Below are positions 56,996 through 64,000 of a DNA stretch of 64,000 nucleotides, in pieces. The notes beneath the pieces were generated by a model, which made no database searches, was not told the origin of the DNA, and was given only the letters and a program-made list of their open reading frames with translations. Positions within the stretch are counted from its first letter, which is position 1. Each line of letters opens with the position of its first letter. Source of the DNA: Paracoccus sanguinis (GTDB lineage: Bacteria; Pseudomonadota; Alphaproteobacteria; Rhodobacterales; Rhodobacteraceae); the NCBI RefSeq assembly GCF_900106665.1, contig NZ_FNNA01000002.1, positions 310,001 to 374,000 on the forward strand. Direction: 5' to 3'. The translations under genes were made by a program, and so were the position numbers.

Positions 56996-58285
56996 ATGAC
57001 CAGTTCCATCGAGGCCCTGACTATCGCCCTCGTCCTGATCGTCCTGCTGGGCGCCGGCGTCTGGATCGGGCTGGCGCTGATCCTGACCGGCTGGTTCACG
57101 ATCTGGGCCTTCACCTCGTCGCCGCCCGGGATGATCTTCGCCACCACCGCGTGGGAGGCGTCGTCGAACTGGACGCTGACCGCGCTGCCGCTGTTCATCT
57201 GGATGGGCGAGATCCTGTACCGCACCCGGCTGGCGCAGGACATGTTCACCGGGCTGGCGCCGTTCCTGCAACGACTGCCGGGGCGGCTGGCGCACGTCAA
57301 CGTGGTGGCCTGCGGCATCTTCGCCGCCGTGTCGGGGTCGTCGGCGGCCACCACCGCCACCATCGGCCGCATCTCGCTGCCGGAACTCAAGAAGCGCGGC
57401 TATGACGACCGGCTCGCCATCGGCTCGCTGGCGGGCGCAGGCACGCTGGGGCTGCTGATCCCGCCCTCGGTGGTGATGATCGTCTACGGGGTCGCGGCGC
57501 AGGTCTCGATCACCCGGCTCTTCATCGCGGGCATCCTGCCGGGGCTGCTGCTCATGGCGCTGTTCTCGGGCTACATCGTGATCTGGGCGCTGATGAACCC
57601 CGAGCGCATGCCGCAGGTGATCGAGCGCATCAGCCTGACCGAAAAGATCGTGCGCGCGCGGCTGCTGATCCCGGTGGTGGCGCTGATCGTGGCGGTGATC
57701 GGCTCGATCTACGCCGGCATCGCCACCGCGACCGAGGCCGCCGCGCTGGGCGTCCTCGGCGCGCTGATCATCGCCGCCGCCTCGGGCGGGCTGACGCGGG
57801 CAAGCTTCGTCGAGGCGCTGGTGGGCGCGGCCAAGACCTCGTGCATGATCGGCCTGATCCTGCTAGGGGCGGCCTACCTCACCAAGGCGATGAGCTTCTC
57901 CGGCCTGCCCGCCGACCTCGCCCGGCTGATCGCCGGGCTGGGGCTGAGCGAGGCGATGCTGGTCCTGGTGCTCACGCTCTTCTACATCCTGCTCGGGATG
58001 TTCCTCGACGGCATCTCGATCGTGGTGCTCACGACCTCGGTGGTGCTGCCGGCGGTGGTGGCGGCGGGGCTCGACCCGGTGTGGTTCGGCATCTACCTCG
58101 TGATCGTGGTCGAGATGGCGCAGATCACCCCGCCGCTGGGGTTCAACCTCTTCGTGATCCAGGGGCTGACCGGGCGCGGCATCTTCACCATCGCGCGGAT
58201 GACCTTCCCGTTCTTCCTGATGCTCTGCCTGCTGGTGGTGCTGATCACGATGTTCCCAGGGATCGTGAAGGCGCTGCTGCCCTGA
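56996..58285 (+). CDS. dctM: TRAP transporter large permease (DctM)
   Basis: 429-residue inner-membrane protein with about 12 helices. SGSSAATTATIGRISLPELKKRGYD near residue 115 (SGSSAATTATIG part) and ITPPLGFNLFVIQGL near residue 378 are DctM signatures. It is the ion-coupled transport subunit. Convergent with ispG. Confidence 0.95.
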   Translation: MTSSIEALTIALVLIVLLGAGVWIGLALILTGWFTIWAFTSSPPGMIFATTAWEASSNWTLTALPLFIWMGEILYRTRLAQDMFTGLAPFLQRLPGRLAHVNVVACGIFAAVSGSSAATTATIGRISLPELKKRGYDDRLAIGSLAGAGTLGLLIPPSVVMIVYGVAAQVSITRLFIAGILPGLLLMALFSGYIVIWALMNPERMPQVIERISLTEKIVRARLLIPVVALIVAVIGSIYAGIATATEAAALGVLGALIIAAASGGLTRASFVEALVGAAKTSCMIGLILLGAAYLTKAMSFSGLPADLARLIAGLGLSEAMLVLVLTLFYILLGMFLDGISIVVLTTSVVLPAVVAAGLDPVWFGIYLVIVVEMAQITPPLGFNLFVIQGLTGRGIFTIARMTFPFFLMLCLLVVLITMFPGIVKALLP

Positions 58286-58327
58286 CGGGCAGCGCCCCCG
58301 GCCCCGGCGGCGCCCAGAGTGCGGGCG

Positions 58328-59497
58328 TCAGGAGGCCGAGCGCGCTGTTGCCACCGGCGCGTCGCCCGGACCGGTCCCCGCGGCCGGTGCGCCAGCCTCT
58401 GCCAGCGCGGCGGCGCGCTGCTCGACCAGCTCGACGATGTGGTCGATCATCTGCGCGTTCGACATCTTGTGGCTCTGCCGCCCGGCCACATAGACCATCC
58501 CCGACCCCGCGCCCCCGCCCGTGAAGCCGAGGTCGGTCATCAACGCCTCGCCCGGCCCGTTCACCACGCAGCCGATGATCGACAGGCTCATCGGCGTCTT
58601 GATGTGCTCGAGCCGCTTTTCCAGCGCCTCGACGGTGGCGATCACGTCGAACCCCTGCCGCGCGCAGCTCGGGCACGAGATGATCTGCACCCCCCGCGTC
58701 CGCAGCCCCAGCGACTTCAGGATCTCGTAGCCGACCTTCACCTCCTCGACCGGATCGGCCGAGAGGGAGACGCGGATCGTGTCGCCGATTCCCATCCACA
58801 GCAGGTTGCCCATCCCCACCGCCGACTTGACCGTGCCGCCGCGCAAGCCCCCCGCCTCGGTGATCCCGAGGTGGATCGGCGCGTCCGTCGCCTCGGCCAG
58901 CTGCTGGTACGCGGCGGCGGCGAGGAACACGTCGGACGCCTTCACGCTGATCTTGAACTCGTGGAAATCGTTGTCCTGCAACAGCTTGATGTGATCGAGC
59001 CCGCTTTCGACCATGGCCGCCGGGCAGGGCTCACCGTATTTTTCCAGCAGGTGCCGTTCGAGGCTGCCGGCGTTGACGCCGATGCGGATCGAGCAGCCGT
59101 GGTCCTTGGCCGCCTGCACCACCTCGCGCACGCGGGCGGCGTCGCCGATGTTGCCGGGGTTGATCCGCAGGCAGGCGGCGCCTGCCTCGGCCGCCTCGAT
59201 GGCGCGGCGGTAGTGGAAGTGGATGTCGGCGACGATCGGCACCGGGCTTTCCCGGCAGATCTCGCGCAGGGCCCGCGTGGCGGCCTCATCGGGGGTCGAG
59301 ACGCGCACGATGTCCGCACCCGCATCGGCCGCCGCGATCACCTGCGCGAGGGTCGCGCGCACGTCGGTGCTGTCGGTGTTGGTCATCGTCTGGACGCTGA
59401 TCGGCGCGTCGCCGCCCACCGGGACGTTGCCGACCATGATCCGGCGGCTCGGCCGGCGGTCGATGTTGCGCCAGGGGCGGATCGGGTTGTGAGTCAT
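58328..59497 (-). CDS. ispG: 4-hydroxy-3-methylbut-2-en-1-yl diphosphate synthase
   Basis: 389-residue Fe-S enzyme of the MEP isoprenoid route, converting MEcPP to HMBPP. N-terminal [28 protein letters not shown] block ([18 protein letters not shown]), and C-terminal cluster Cys in SCPSCARQ and [11 protein letters not shown] at 59497 ([11 protein letters not shown]) is chosen; upstream lies a 7-bp tandem repeat. Downstream of the RodZ-like gene on the same strand, an order also seen in gammaproteobacteria. Confidence 0.96.
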   Translation of the reverse strand: MTHNPIRPWRNIDRRPSRRIMVGNVPVGGDAPISVQTMTNTDSTDVRATLAQVIAAADAGADIVRVSTPDEAATRALREICRESPVPIVADIHFHYRRAIEAAEAGAACLRINPGNIGDAARVREVVQAAKDHGCSIRIGVNAGSLERHLLEKYGEPCPAAMVESGLDHIKLLQDNDFHEFKISVKASDVFLAAAAYQQLAEATDAPIHLGITEAGGLRGGTVKSAVGMGNLLWMGIGDTIRVSLSADPVEEVKVGYEILKSLGLRTRGVQIISCPSCARQGFDVIATVEALEKRLEHIKTPMSLSIIGCVVNGPGEALMTDLGFTGGGAGSGMVYVAGRQSHKMSNAQMIDHIVELVEQRAAALAEAGAPAAGTGPGDAPVATARSAS

Positions 59498-59595
59498 CGC
59501 GCGGGGCCTTTCGCTGACGCGCGCCAGACATAGGCGCCGCGGAGGCCGGGGGCAACCGCGGGTGGGTCGGGCTGGGTGTGGGGGTGGGTGAGCGA

Positions 59596-59634
59596 GGTGA
59601 GCGGTGAGCGGTGAGCGGTGAGCGGTGAGCGGTG
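59596..59634. repeat. Heptanucleotide tandem repeat (GGTGAGC)5.6
   Basis: Five perfect copies of GGTGAGC plus GGTG, preceded by a diverged copy. It lies 99-137 bp before the ispG ATG, between it and the RodZ-like gene. Perfect short repeats can change copy number; 7 bp shifts would alter promoter spacing. Confidence 0.9.
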
Positions 59635-59770
59635 TCAATCAGCTGGCGCTCTGACCGTCGCCTAGATTCAACAAAACCGTACAGCCCGCCGAGCGCGGAT
59701 AGGCGACCCCACCCCGCCACCCAGCGCATCCCCTGCGCCGCTCAACCCCGGCCCAGCCGCCGCGCGCCGG

Positions 59771-61045
59771 TCACTCCACCGGCGCGTCGTTCGCCGTCCC
59801 GGCCTGCGGCACCGTGGCCATGGCCACCATGCTCGCCAGTTCCGGGTCCGCGGCCGGATCGGCCAGCGCGTATTTCTGCGTCAGCGCGGTCGGCGAGAGT
59901 TCCACGTTCTTCACCACCTGCGGCCCCGGCGCGGCCGGGCCGTAGGTCTGCCCGTTCACCGCGAAATAGACCGCGCCCGAGTTCCCCGTGCGCAGCACCG
60001 GCGGCTGCTCGGTCGAGGGCAGCGCGAAGCGCTCGCCCGCGTCCATCGTCTTCTCGAGGATCACCGTGCCGTCGGCGGCGCTGACCCTTACCCAGGCGGG
60101 GCGGGCGGCCATGATCTCGACCTGCGGGGCGTCGGGGGCGAGCGTGCGCACCGGCTGCACCGCCGCACCCTCGGGCTGCGGGCCGGCCATCGCGGTCTGC
60201 ACCCCGGTCATCCCGGGCAACGGGGCGGCCGACGGCGCGGCGATGGCGGGGTCCGCGGCGGCCTCGCGCACCTGCGGCGTCTCGGCGGCCTGCAACCCGG
60301 GGTCGATCGCGGCGATAGGGGTGTCGCGGGGGGTCAGCTCGGGCACGTCCAGCGCCTGCGGGCGATAGACCCGGTCCAGCGCCTCGGGCTGCGGCAGGTC
60401 GGCCGCGGCCATGTCCACCGGCTCGGCCGCGGCGGTGTCCTGCACCGGGTCGAGCGTGGCAATCACCGCCGGGGACTGGTCCGAGGGCGTCAGGTTGACC
60501 TTCTGCACCTCTTGCAGCACGGCCCAGCCGCCGTAGCCGAGACCCAACGCCAGCCCGGCCATGACCAGCACCGAGCCGATGGCCCGCGGCTCGACCGAGG
60601 ACCAGAAGCTTTCCTTCTGCGGGATGAACAGCGCCTTGGGGTTGGCCAGCGCCTCGGCCGGGTCGGCCGGGCGGCGCGTGGGCTTCGGACCGGCGGCGGC
60701 GGGGGCCATGCCGTGCACGGGCTGGAAGCCCGACTCCTGGCAGAAGCGCTGGAACACCCAGTCCGGGTCCATGCCGAGATAGCGCGCATAGGACCGCACA
60801 TAGCCCGACACGAAGCTTGGCGCATCGAAGGCCGACACGTCGCAGTTCTCGACCGCCGCGACATAGGACGCGCGGATGCGCAGCTCGCGCTGCACGTCGA
60901 GCAGCGACTTGCCCATCGTCGCCCGCTCGCCGCGCATGATGTCGCCGAGGCGCATTTCGAAATCGTCGAACGCCGGCGCATTGGCCGGAGTCCCCTGCCC
61001 CAAGCTGGAATCGTCCGCCGTCGCCGGCGCCCGCATCCCGATCAT
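59771..61045 (-). CDS. RodZ-like helix-turn-helix membrane protein
   Basis: 424 residues. Cytoplasmic HTH at about residues 30-100 (FEMRLGDIMRGERATMGKSLLDVQ in part, RIRASYVAAVE), one transmembrane helix near 160-180 (IGSVLVMAGLALGLGYGGW), an Ala/Pro-rich periplasmic linker, and a C-terminal DUF4115-like beta domain (RPAWVRVSAADGTVI). This is the layout of RodZ, which links MreB to the wall synthesis machinery. ATG at 61045 (MIGMRAP) preferred. Confidence 0.87.
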   Translation of the reverse strand: MIGMRAPATADDSSLGQGTPANAPAFDDFEMRLGDIMRGERATMGKSLLDVQRELRIRASYVAAVENCDVSAFDAPSFVSGYVRSYARYLGMDPDWVFQRFCQESGFQPVHGMAPAAAGPKPTRRPADPAEALANPKALFIPQKESFWSSVEPRAIGSVLVMAGLALGLGYGGWAVLQEVQKVNLTPSDQSPAVIATLDPVQDTAAAEPVDMAAADLPQPEALDRVYRPQALDVPELTPRDTPIAAIDPGLQAAETPQVREAAADPAIAAPSAAPLPGMTGVQTAMAGPQPEGAAVQPVRTLAPDAPQVEIMAARPAWVRVSAADGTVILEKTMDAGERFALPSTEQPPVLRTGNSGAVYFAVNGQTYGPAAPGPQVVKNVELSPTALTQKYALADPAADPELASMVAMATVPQAGTANDAPVE

Positions 61046-61156
61046 TCCGCCTGCCCCATTCCTCGTCGCCCGAATCTCCCTTCCGGTCGAATCTGGCACT
61101 CTTTCGTTAATCGCAGGTTATCACGGGTATGCGAGGCCGAACACCGCCGATGTGGC

Positions 61157-62386
61157 TCAGGCGACCGCGACTTGGCGGTTTAGCGCGCATCGCGACCACA
61201 GCGCATCCATCGCCCGCACCAGGTGGTCGATCTGCTGGCTGTCGTGGACCGGCGAGGGCGTGAAGCGCAGCCGCTCGGTCCCGCGCGGCACCGTGGGGAA
61301 GTTGATCGGCTGCACGTAGATGCCGAAATCCGACAGCAGCATGTCCGACAGCGCCTTGCAGTGCACCGGGTTGCCGACATGGACCGGGACGATGTGGCTG
61401 CCGCGGTCGTCGATCGGCAGCCCCAGCCCGCGCAGCCGCATCTTGAGGATGCGCGCGTGCAGCTGCTGGGCGTCGCGCAGCTCCTGCCCGCCGGCCGTCT
61501 TGAGGAACGCGATCGAGGCCGCCGCCCCCGCCGCCACTGCGGGCGGGATCGAGGTGGTGAAGATGAACCCAGGCGCATAGCTGCGGATCGCGTCGCACAT
61601 CCGCGCGCTCGCGGCGATGTAGCCGCCGAAGACGCCGAAGGCCTTGCCCAGCGTGCCGTTGAAGATGTCGATGCGGTCCATCAGCCCGTCGCGCTCGGCC
61701 ACGCCGCCGCCGCGGGGGCCGTACATGCCGACCGCGTGCACCTCGTCCAGATAGGTCAGCGCGTTGAACTCGACCGCGAGGTCGCAGATCTCGGCGATCG
61801 GCCCGAAATCGCCGTCCATCGAGTAGATCGATTCGAAGGCGATCAGCTTCGGCAGCGCCGGGTCGTCGGCCGCCAGCAGCTCGCGCAGATGCTCCACGTC
61901 ATTGTGGCGGAAGATCCGCTTGGCGCCGTCGAAGCGCTTGATCCCCTCGATCATCGAGGCGTGGTTCAGCTCGTCGGAATAGATGATGAGGCCGGGAAAG
62001 AGCTTCCGCAGCGTCGAAAGCGTCGCGTCGTTGGCGATGTAGGCCGACGAGAAGACCAGCGCCGATTCCTTGCCGTGCAGGTCGGCGAGCTCGGCCTCGA
62101 GCCGCTTGTGATAGACCGTGGTGCCCGAGATGTTGCGCGTCCCGCCCGACCCGGCGCCGGTGGCGTCGAGCGCCTCGTGCATCGCGGCGAGCACGGCCGG
62201 GTGCTGGCCCATGCCGAGGTAGTCGTTGCCGCACCAGACGGTGATCTCGGTCTCGGACCCGTCCGGGCGGGTCCAGACCGCCTGCGGATAGGCGCCCTTG
62301 CGACGCTCGATGTCGATGAACGTGCGGTAGCGGCCTTCGTCATGCAGGCGTTGGATGGCCTGCTCGAGTGCGGCATCGTAGTTCAT
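61157..62386 (-). CDS. hemA: 5-aminolevulinate synthase
   Basis: 409-residue PLP enzyme that condenses glycine and succinyl-CoA, the first step of haem and bacteriochlorophyll synthesis in alphaproteobacteria. Seen: [16 protein letters not shown] near residue 95, the Schiff-base Lys in [13 protein letters not shown] near residue 245, and [15 protein letters not shown] at 62386 ([11 protein letters not shown]) is chosen. An FNR-type box lies 61-74 bp upstream. Confidence 0.97.
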   Translation of the reverse strand: MNYDAALEQAIQRLHDEGRYRTFIDIERRKGAYPQAVWTRPDGSETEITVWCGNDYLGMGQHPAVLAAMHEALDATGAGSGGTRNISGTTVYHKRLEAELADLHGKESALVFSSAYIANDATLSTLRKLFPGLIIYSDELNHASMIEGIKRFDGAKRIFRHNDVEHLRELLAADDPALPKLIAFESIYSMDGDFGPIAEICDLAVEFNALTYLDEVHAVGMYGPRGGGVAERDGLMDRIDIFNGTLGKAFGVFGGYIAASARMCDAIRSYAPGFIFTTSIPPAVAAGAAASIAFLKTAGGQELRDAQQLHARILKMRLRGLGLPIDDRGSHIVPVHVGNPVHCKALSDMLLSDFGIYVQPINFPTVPRGTERLRFTPSPVHDSQQIDHLVRAMDALWSRCALNRQVAVA

Positions 62387-62446
62387 CGCGGGCTCCCTTG
62401 CGTCAGTAGCTGGGTCCGACCATGGTCCGGTCGGGCGAGCGAGACC

Positions 62447-62460
62447 TTGATAAGGGTCAA
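62447..62460. promoter_or_regulatory. FNR/FnrL-type box between hemA and the M20 peptidase gene
   Basis: TTGATAAGGGTCAA: TTGAT, four bases, then GTCAA, one mismatch from TTGAT-N4-ATCAA. It lies 61-74 bp before hemA and 88 bp before the peptidase start. FnrL control of hemA is known in Rhodobacter. A separate 10-bp palindrome GACCATGGTC is at 62418-62427. Confidence 0.7.
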
Positions 62461-62547
62461 AGCCCGTCAGGAACACCCGCATTTTCCCCGGTTGCGACAA
62501 AAAGTCGTCATGGGAACCCGATGAAACTGCTCAGGAAAGGGATGCAG

Positions 62548-63939
62548 ATGGCCAACGATACACGCCTGGACGAGGTGCTTGCGGCGCTCGACGCGGGACA
62601 GCCGGCGGCGCTGGACCGGCTCAAGACGTTCCTGCGCATCCCCTCGGTCTCGACCGATCCGGCCTATGCGCCCGAGGTGCGGCGCGCCGCCGGCTGGCTG
62701 CGGGACGAGCTTGCGGCGCTGGGGTTTGCGGCCGAGGTGCGCGAGACGGCGGGCCACCCGGTGGTGGTGGCGCGGACCGCGCCGGACGGCTCGGGCGCGC
62801 GGCGGCTGCTGTTTTACGGCCATTACGACGTGCAGCCGGTGGACCCGATCGGGCTCTGGACCCGCGACCCCTTCGATCCGGTGGTCGAGGACACGCCCGA
62901 CGGCCCGGTGATCCGCGGCCGCGGCGCATCGGACGACAAGGGCCAGCTCATGACCTTCGTCGAGGCCTGCCGGGCCTGGAAAACCGCCCACGGCGCGCTG
63001 CCCGCCGGGCTGACGCTCCTTTTCGAGGGCGAGGAGGAGAGCGGCTCGCCGAACCTCATGCCCTTCCTTCAGGCCAATGCCGCCGAGTTCGCCACCGACC
63101 TCGCGCTGATCTGCGACACGGGGATGTATGCCGACGGCCGCCCCGCCATCACCACCCAGCTCCGCGGGCTGATGGGCGAGGAGATCGTCGTCCGCGCCGC
63201 CGACCGCGACCTGCACTCGGGGATGTTCGGCGGGCTGGCGGCGAATCCGATCCAGATCCTCGTCAACGCGCTGGCCGGGATCAAGGACGCCGACGGCCGG
63301 GTGACGCTGCCCGGCTTCTACGACGGCGTCGAGGAGCTGTCGAACCAGCTGCGCGCCGACTGGGACGACCTCGGCTTCGACGCGGGCGAGTATCTCTCGC
63401 GCGTCGGCCTGCGCCACCCGGTGGGCGAGACGGGGCGCACCGGGCTCGAGATGGTGTGGAACCGCCCGACGTTCGAGATCAACGGGATCAGCGGCGGCTA
63501 TGCCGGCGACGGGTTCAAGACCGTCCTGCCCGCCGAGGCCCGCGCCAAGGTCAGCTGCCGCCTCGTCGGCACCCAGGACCCCGAGGCGATCCGCGCCGCC
63601 TTGCAGGCCCATGTCCGCGCCCATGTCCCCGAGGATTGCAGCGTCGAGTTCCACCCCCACGGCAGCTCGCAGGCGAGCCGGATGGACGTCTCGGACCCCG
63701 CCTTCGCCGCCGCCCGCGCGGCGCTCAACGCCGAATGGGGGCGCGAGGCGGCGTTCATCGGCATGGGCGGCTCGATCCCCGTCGCGGGGGATTTCCAGCG
63801 GCTTCTCGACGTGGACGTGATGCTGATCGGCTTCGGCCGCGACAACGACCGCATCCATTCGCCGAACGAGAAATACAACCTCGAGAGCTTCGCCAAGGGC
63901 GCGCGCTCCTGGGCACGGATTCTCGCGGCGCTGCGGTGA
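62548..63939 (+). CDS. M20 family metallopeptidase (dipeptidase-like)
   Basis: 463-residue zinc peptidase. LLFYGHYDVQPVDP near residue 92 and GRGASDDKGQLM near residue 127 bring the first metal ligands; LLFEGEEESGSPN near residue 160 has the catalytic and ligand Glu pair; a dimerisation insert follows residue 185. It resembles the CNDP/PepV-like dipeptidases. No signal peptide, so cytoplasmic. ATG at 62548 follows AAAGGG; a start at 62521 is possible. Divergent from hemA. Confidence 0.93.
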   Translation: MANDTRLDEVLAALDAGQPAALDRLKTFLRIPSVSTDPAYAPEVRRAAGWLRDELAALGFAAEVRETAGHPVVVARTAPDGSGARRLLFYGHYDVQPVDPIGLWTRDPFDPVVEDTPDGPVIRGRGASDDKGQLMTFVEACRAWKTAHGALPAGLTLLFEGEEESGSPNLMPFLQANAAEFATDLALICDTGMYADGRPAITTQLRGLMGEEIVVRAADRDLHSGMFGGLAANPIQILVNALAGIKDADGRVTLPGFYDGVEELSNQLRADWDDLGFDAGEYLSRVGLRHPVGETGRTGLEMVWNRPTFEINGISGGYAGDGFKTVLPAEARAKVSCRLVGTQDPEAIRAALQAHVRAHVPEDCSVEFHPHGSSQASRMDVSDPAFAAARAALNAEWGREAAFIGMGGSIPVAGDFQRLLDVDVMLIGFGRDNDRIHSPNEKYNLESFAKGARSWARILAALR

Positions 63940-64000
63940 GGCGCTAAGGGCGCTTGGTGCACCAGTACCGACGAGCGGGCCGCCCGCCCGAGCCAAAGAA

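Noticed and set aside
59286..59729. Frames with repeated SPLTAHR residues near ispG
   Set aside because: They are translations of the heptanucleotide repeat and of antisense ispG, not a protein.

Overview
The window is about 70% GC and is packed with genes on both strands. It reads as chromosomal DNA of a Rhodobacteraceae/Paracoccaceae-type alphaproteobacterium. The markers for this are ctrA with its inhibitor sciP, a 5-aminolevulinate synthase (C4 haem pathway) with an FNR-type box, a Hint-domain protein, PRC-barrel envelope proteins, an alphaproteobacterial SspB, a PhaR-type operator and a short 'cccaaatatcccgg' intergenic element. The species cannot be fixed from the sequence. Most of the window is core genome. 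No insertion sequence, prophage, plasmid function or CRISPR array was seen.

Layout. 1-2947: glutathione peroxidase (cut by the window edge), mnmA, sciP and ctrA with CtrA-like boxes. 2948-4038: a gene-free stretch holding about 13 degenerate tandem copies of a ~57-bp unit with a ~171-bp higher-order period, the most unusual structure here. 4039-8955: nucleoside hydrolase, YitT-type membrane protein, ArsC/Spx-like protein coupled to a 24-codon lipoprotein gene, DUF3422 protein, YkuD-type enzyme, and a carboxymuconolactone decarboxylase-like protein with its MerR regulator. 9073-12186: pntAB. 12403-16694: Thr-rich membrane protein, pepN and an acyltransferase. 16701-27380: formate/nitrite transporter, then a hydroxyproline catabolic locus running leftward: GntR regulator, DapA-type deaminase, polar amino acid ABC importer, D-amino-acid dehydrogenase, 4-hydroxyproline epimerase, fused AcnX dehydratase and a second racemase-family protein with a Ser/Thr active site.

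27533-36203: fumarylacetoacetate hydrolase family, fumC, Hint protein, PmtA-like methyltransferase, sspB, two identical tRNA-Asp genes, two PRC-barrel proteins and anmK. 36295-42523: tyrS-psuK-psuG, DUF502 protein, patatin-like protein under a PhaR-type palindrome, and prfB. 42642-47630: mrcA, amiC and an aminotransferase, a cell-wall run. 47773-50008: DsbA-like protein and a divergent AraC/DsrE pair. 50333-54553: Rrf2 regulator and a sulfate ABC importer (sbp-cysT-cysW-cysA). 54693-58285: a small ferredoxin-fold protein and a TRAP transporter. 58328-63939: ispG, a RodZ-like protein, hemA and an M20 peptidase.

How genes work together. The hydroxyproline locus covers uptake, epimerisation, oxidation and deamination of 4-hydroxyproline, plus dehydration of 3-hydroxyprolines. 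The last dehydrogenase of the 4-hydroxyproline route is not in the window. TyrS, PsuK and PsuG overlap or lie close together and link tRNA charging with pseudouridine salvage. SciP and CtrA are neighbours, so regulator and inhibitor could be co-controlled. Much of the very long antisense reading-frame content comes from high GC at third codon positions and was set aside.
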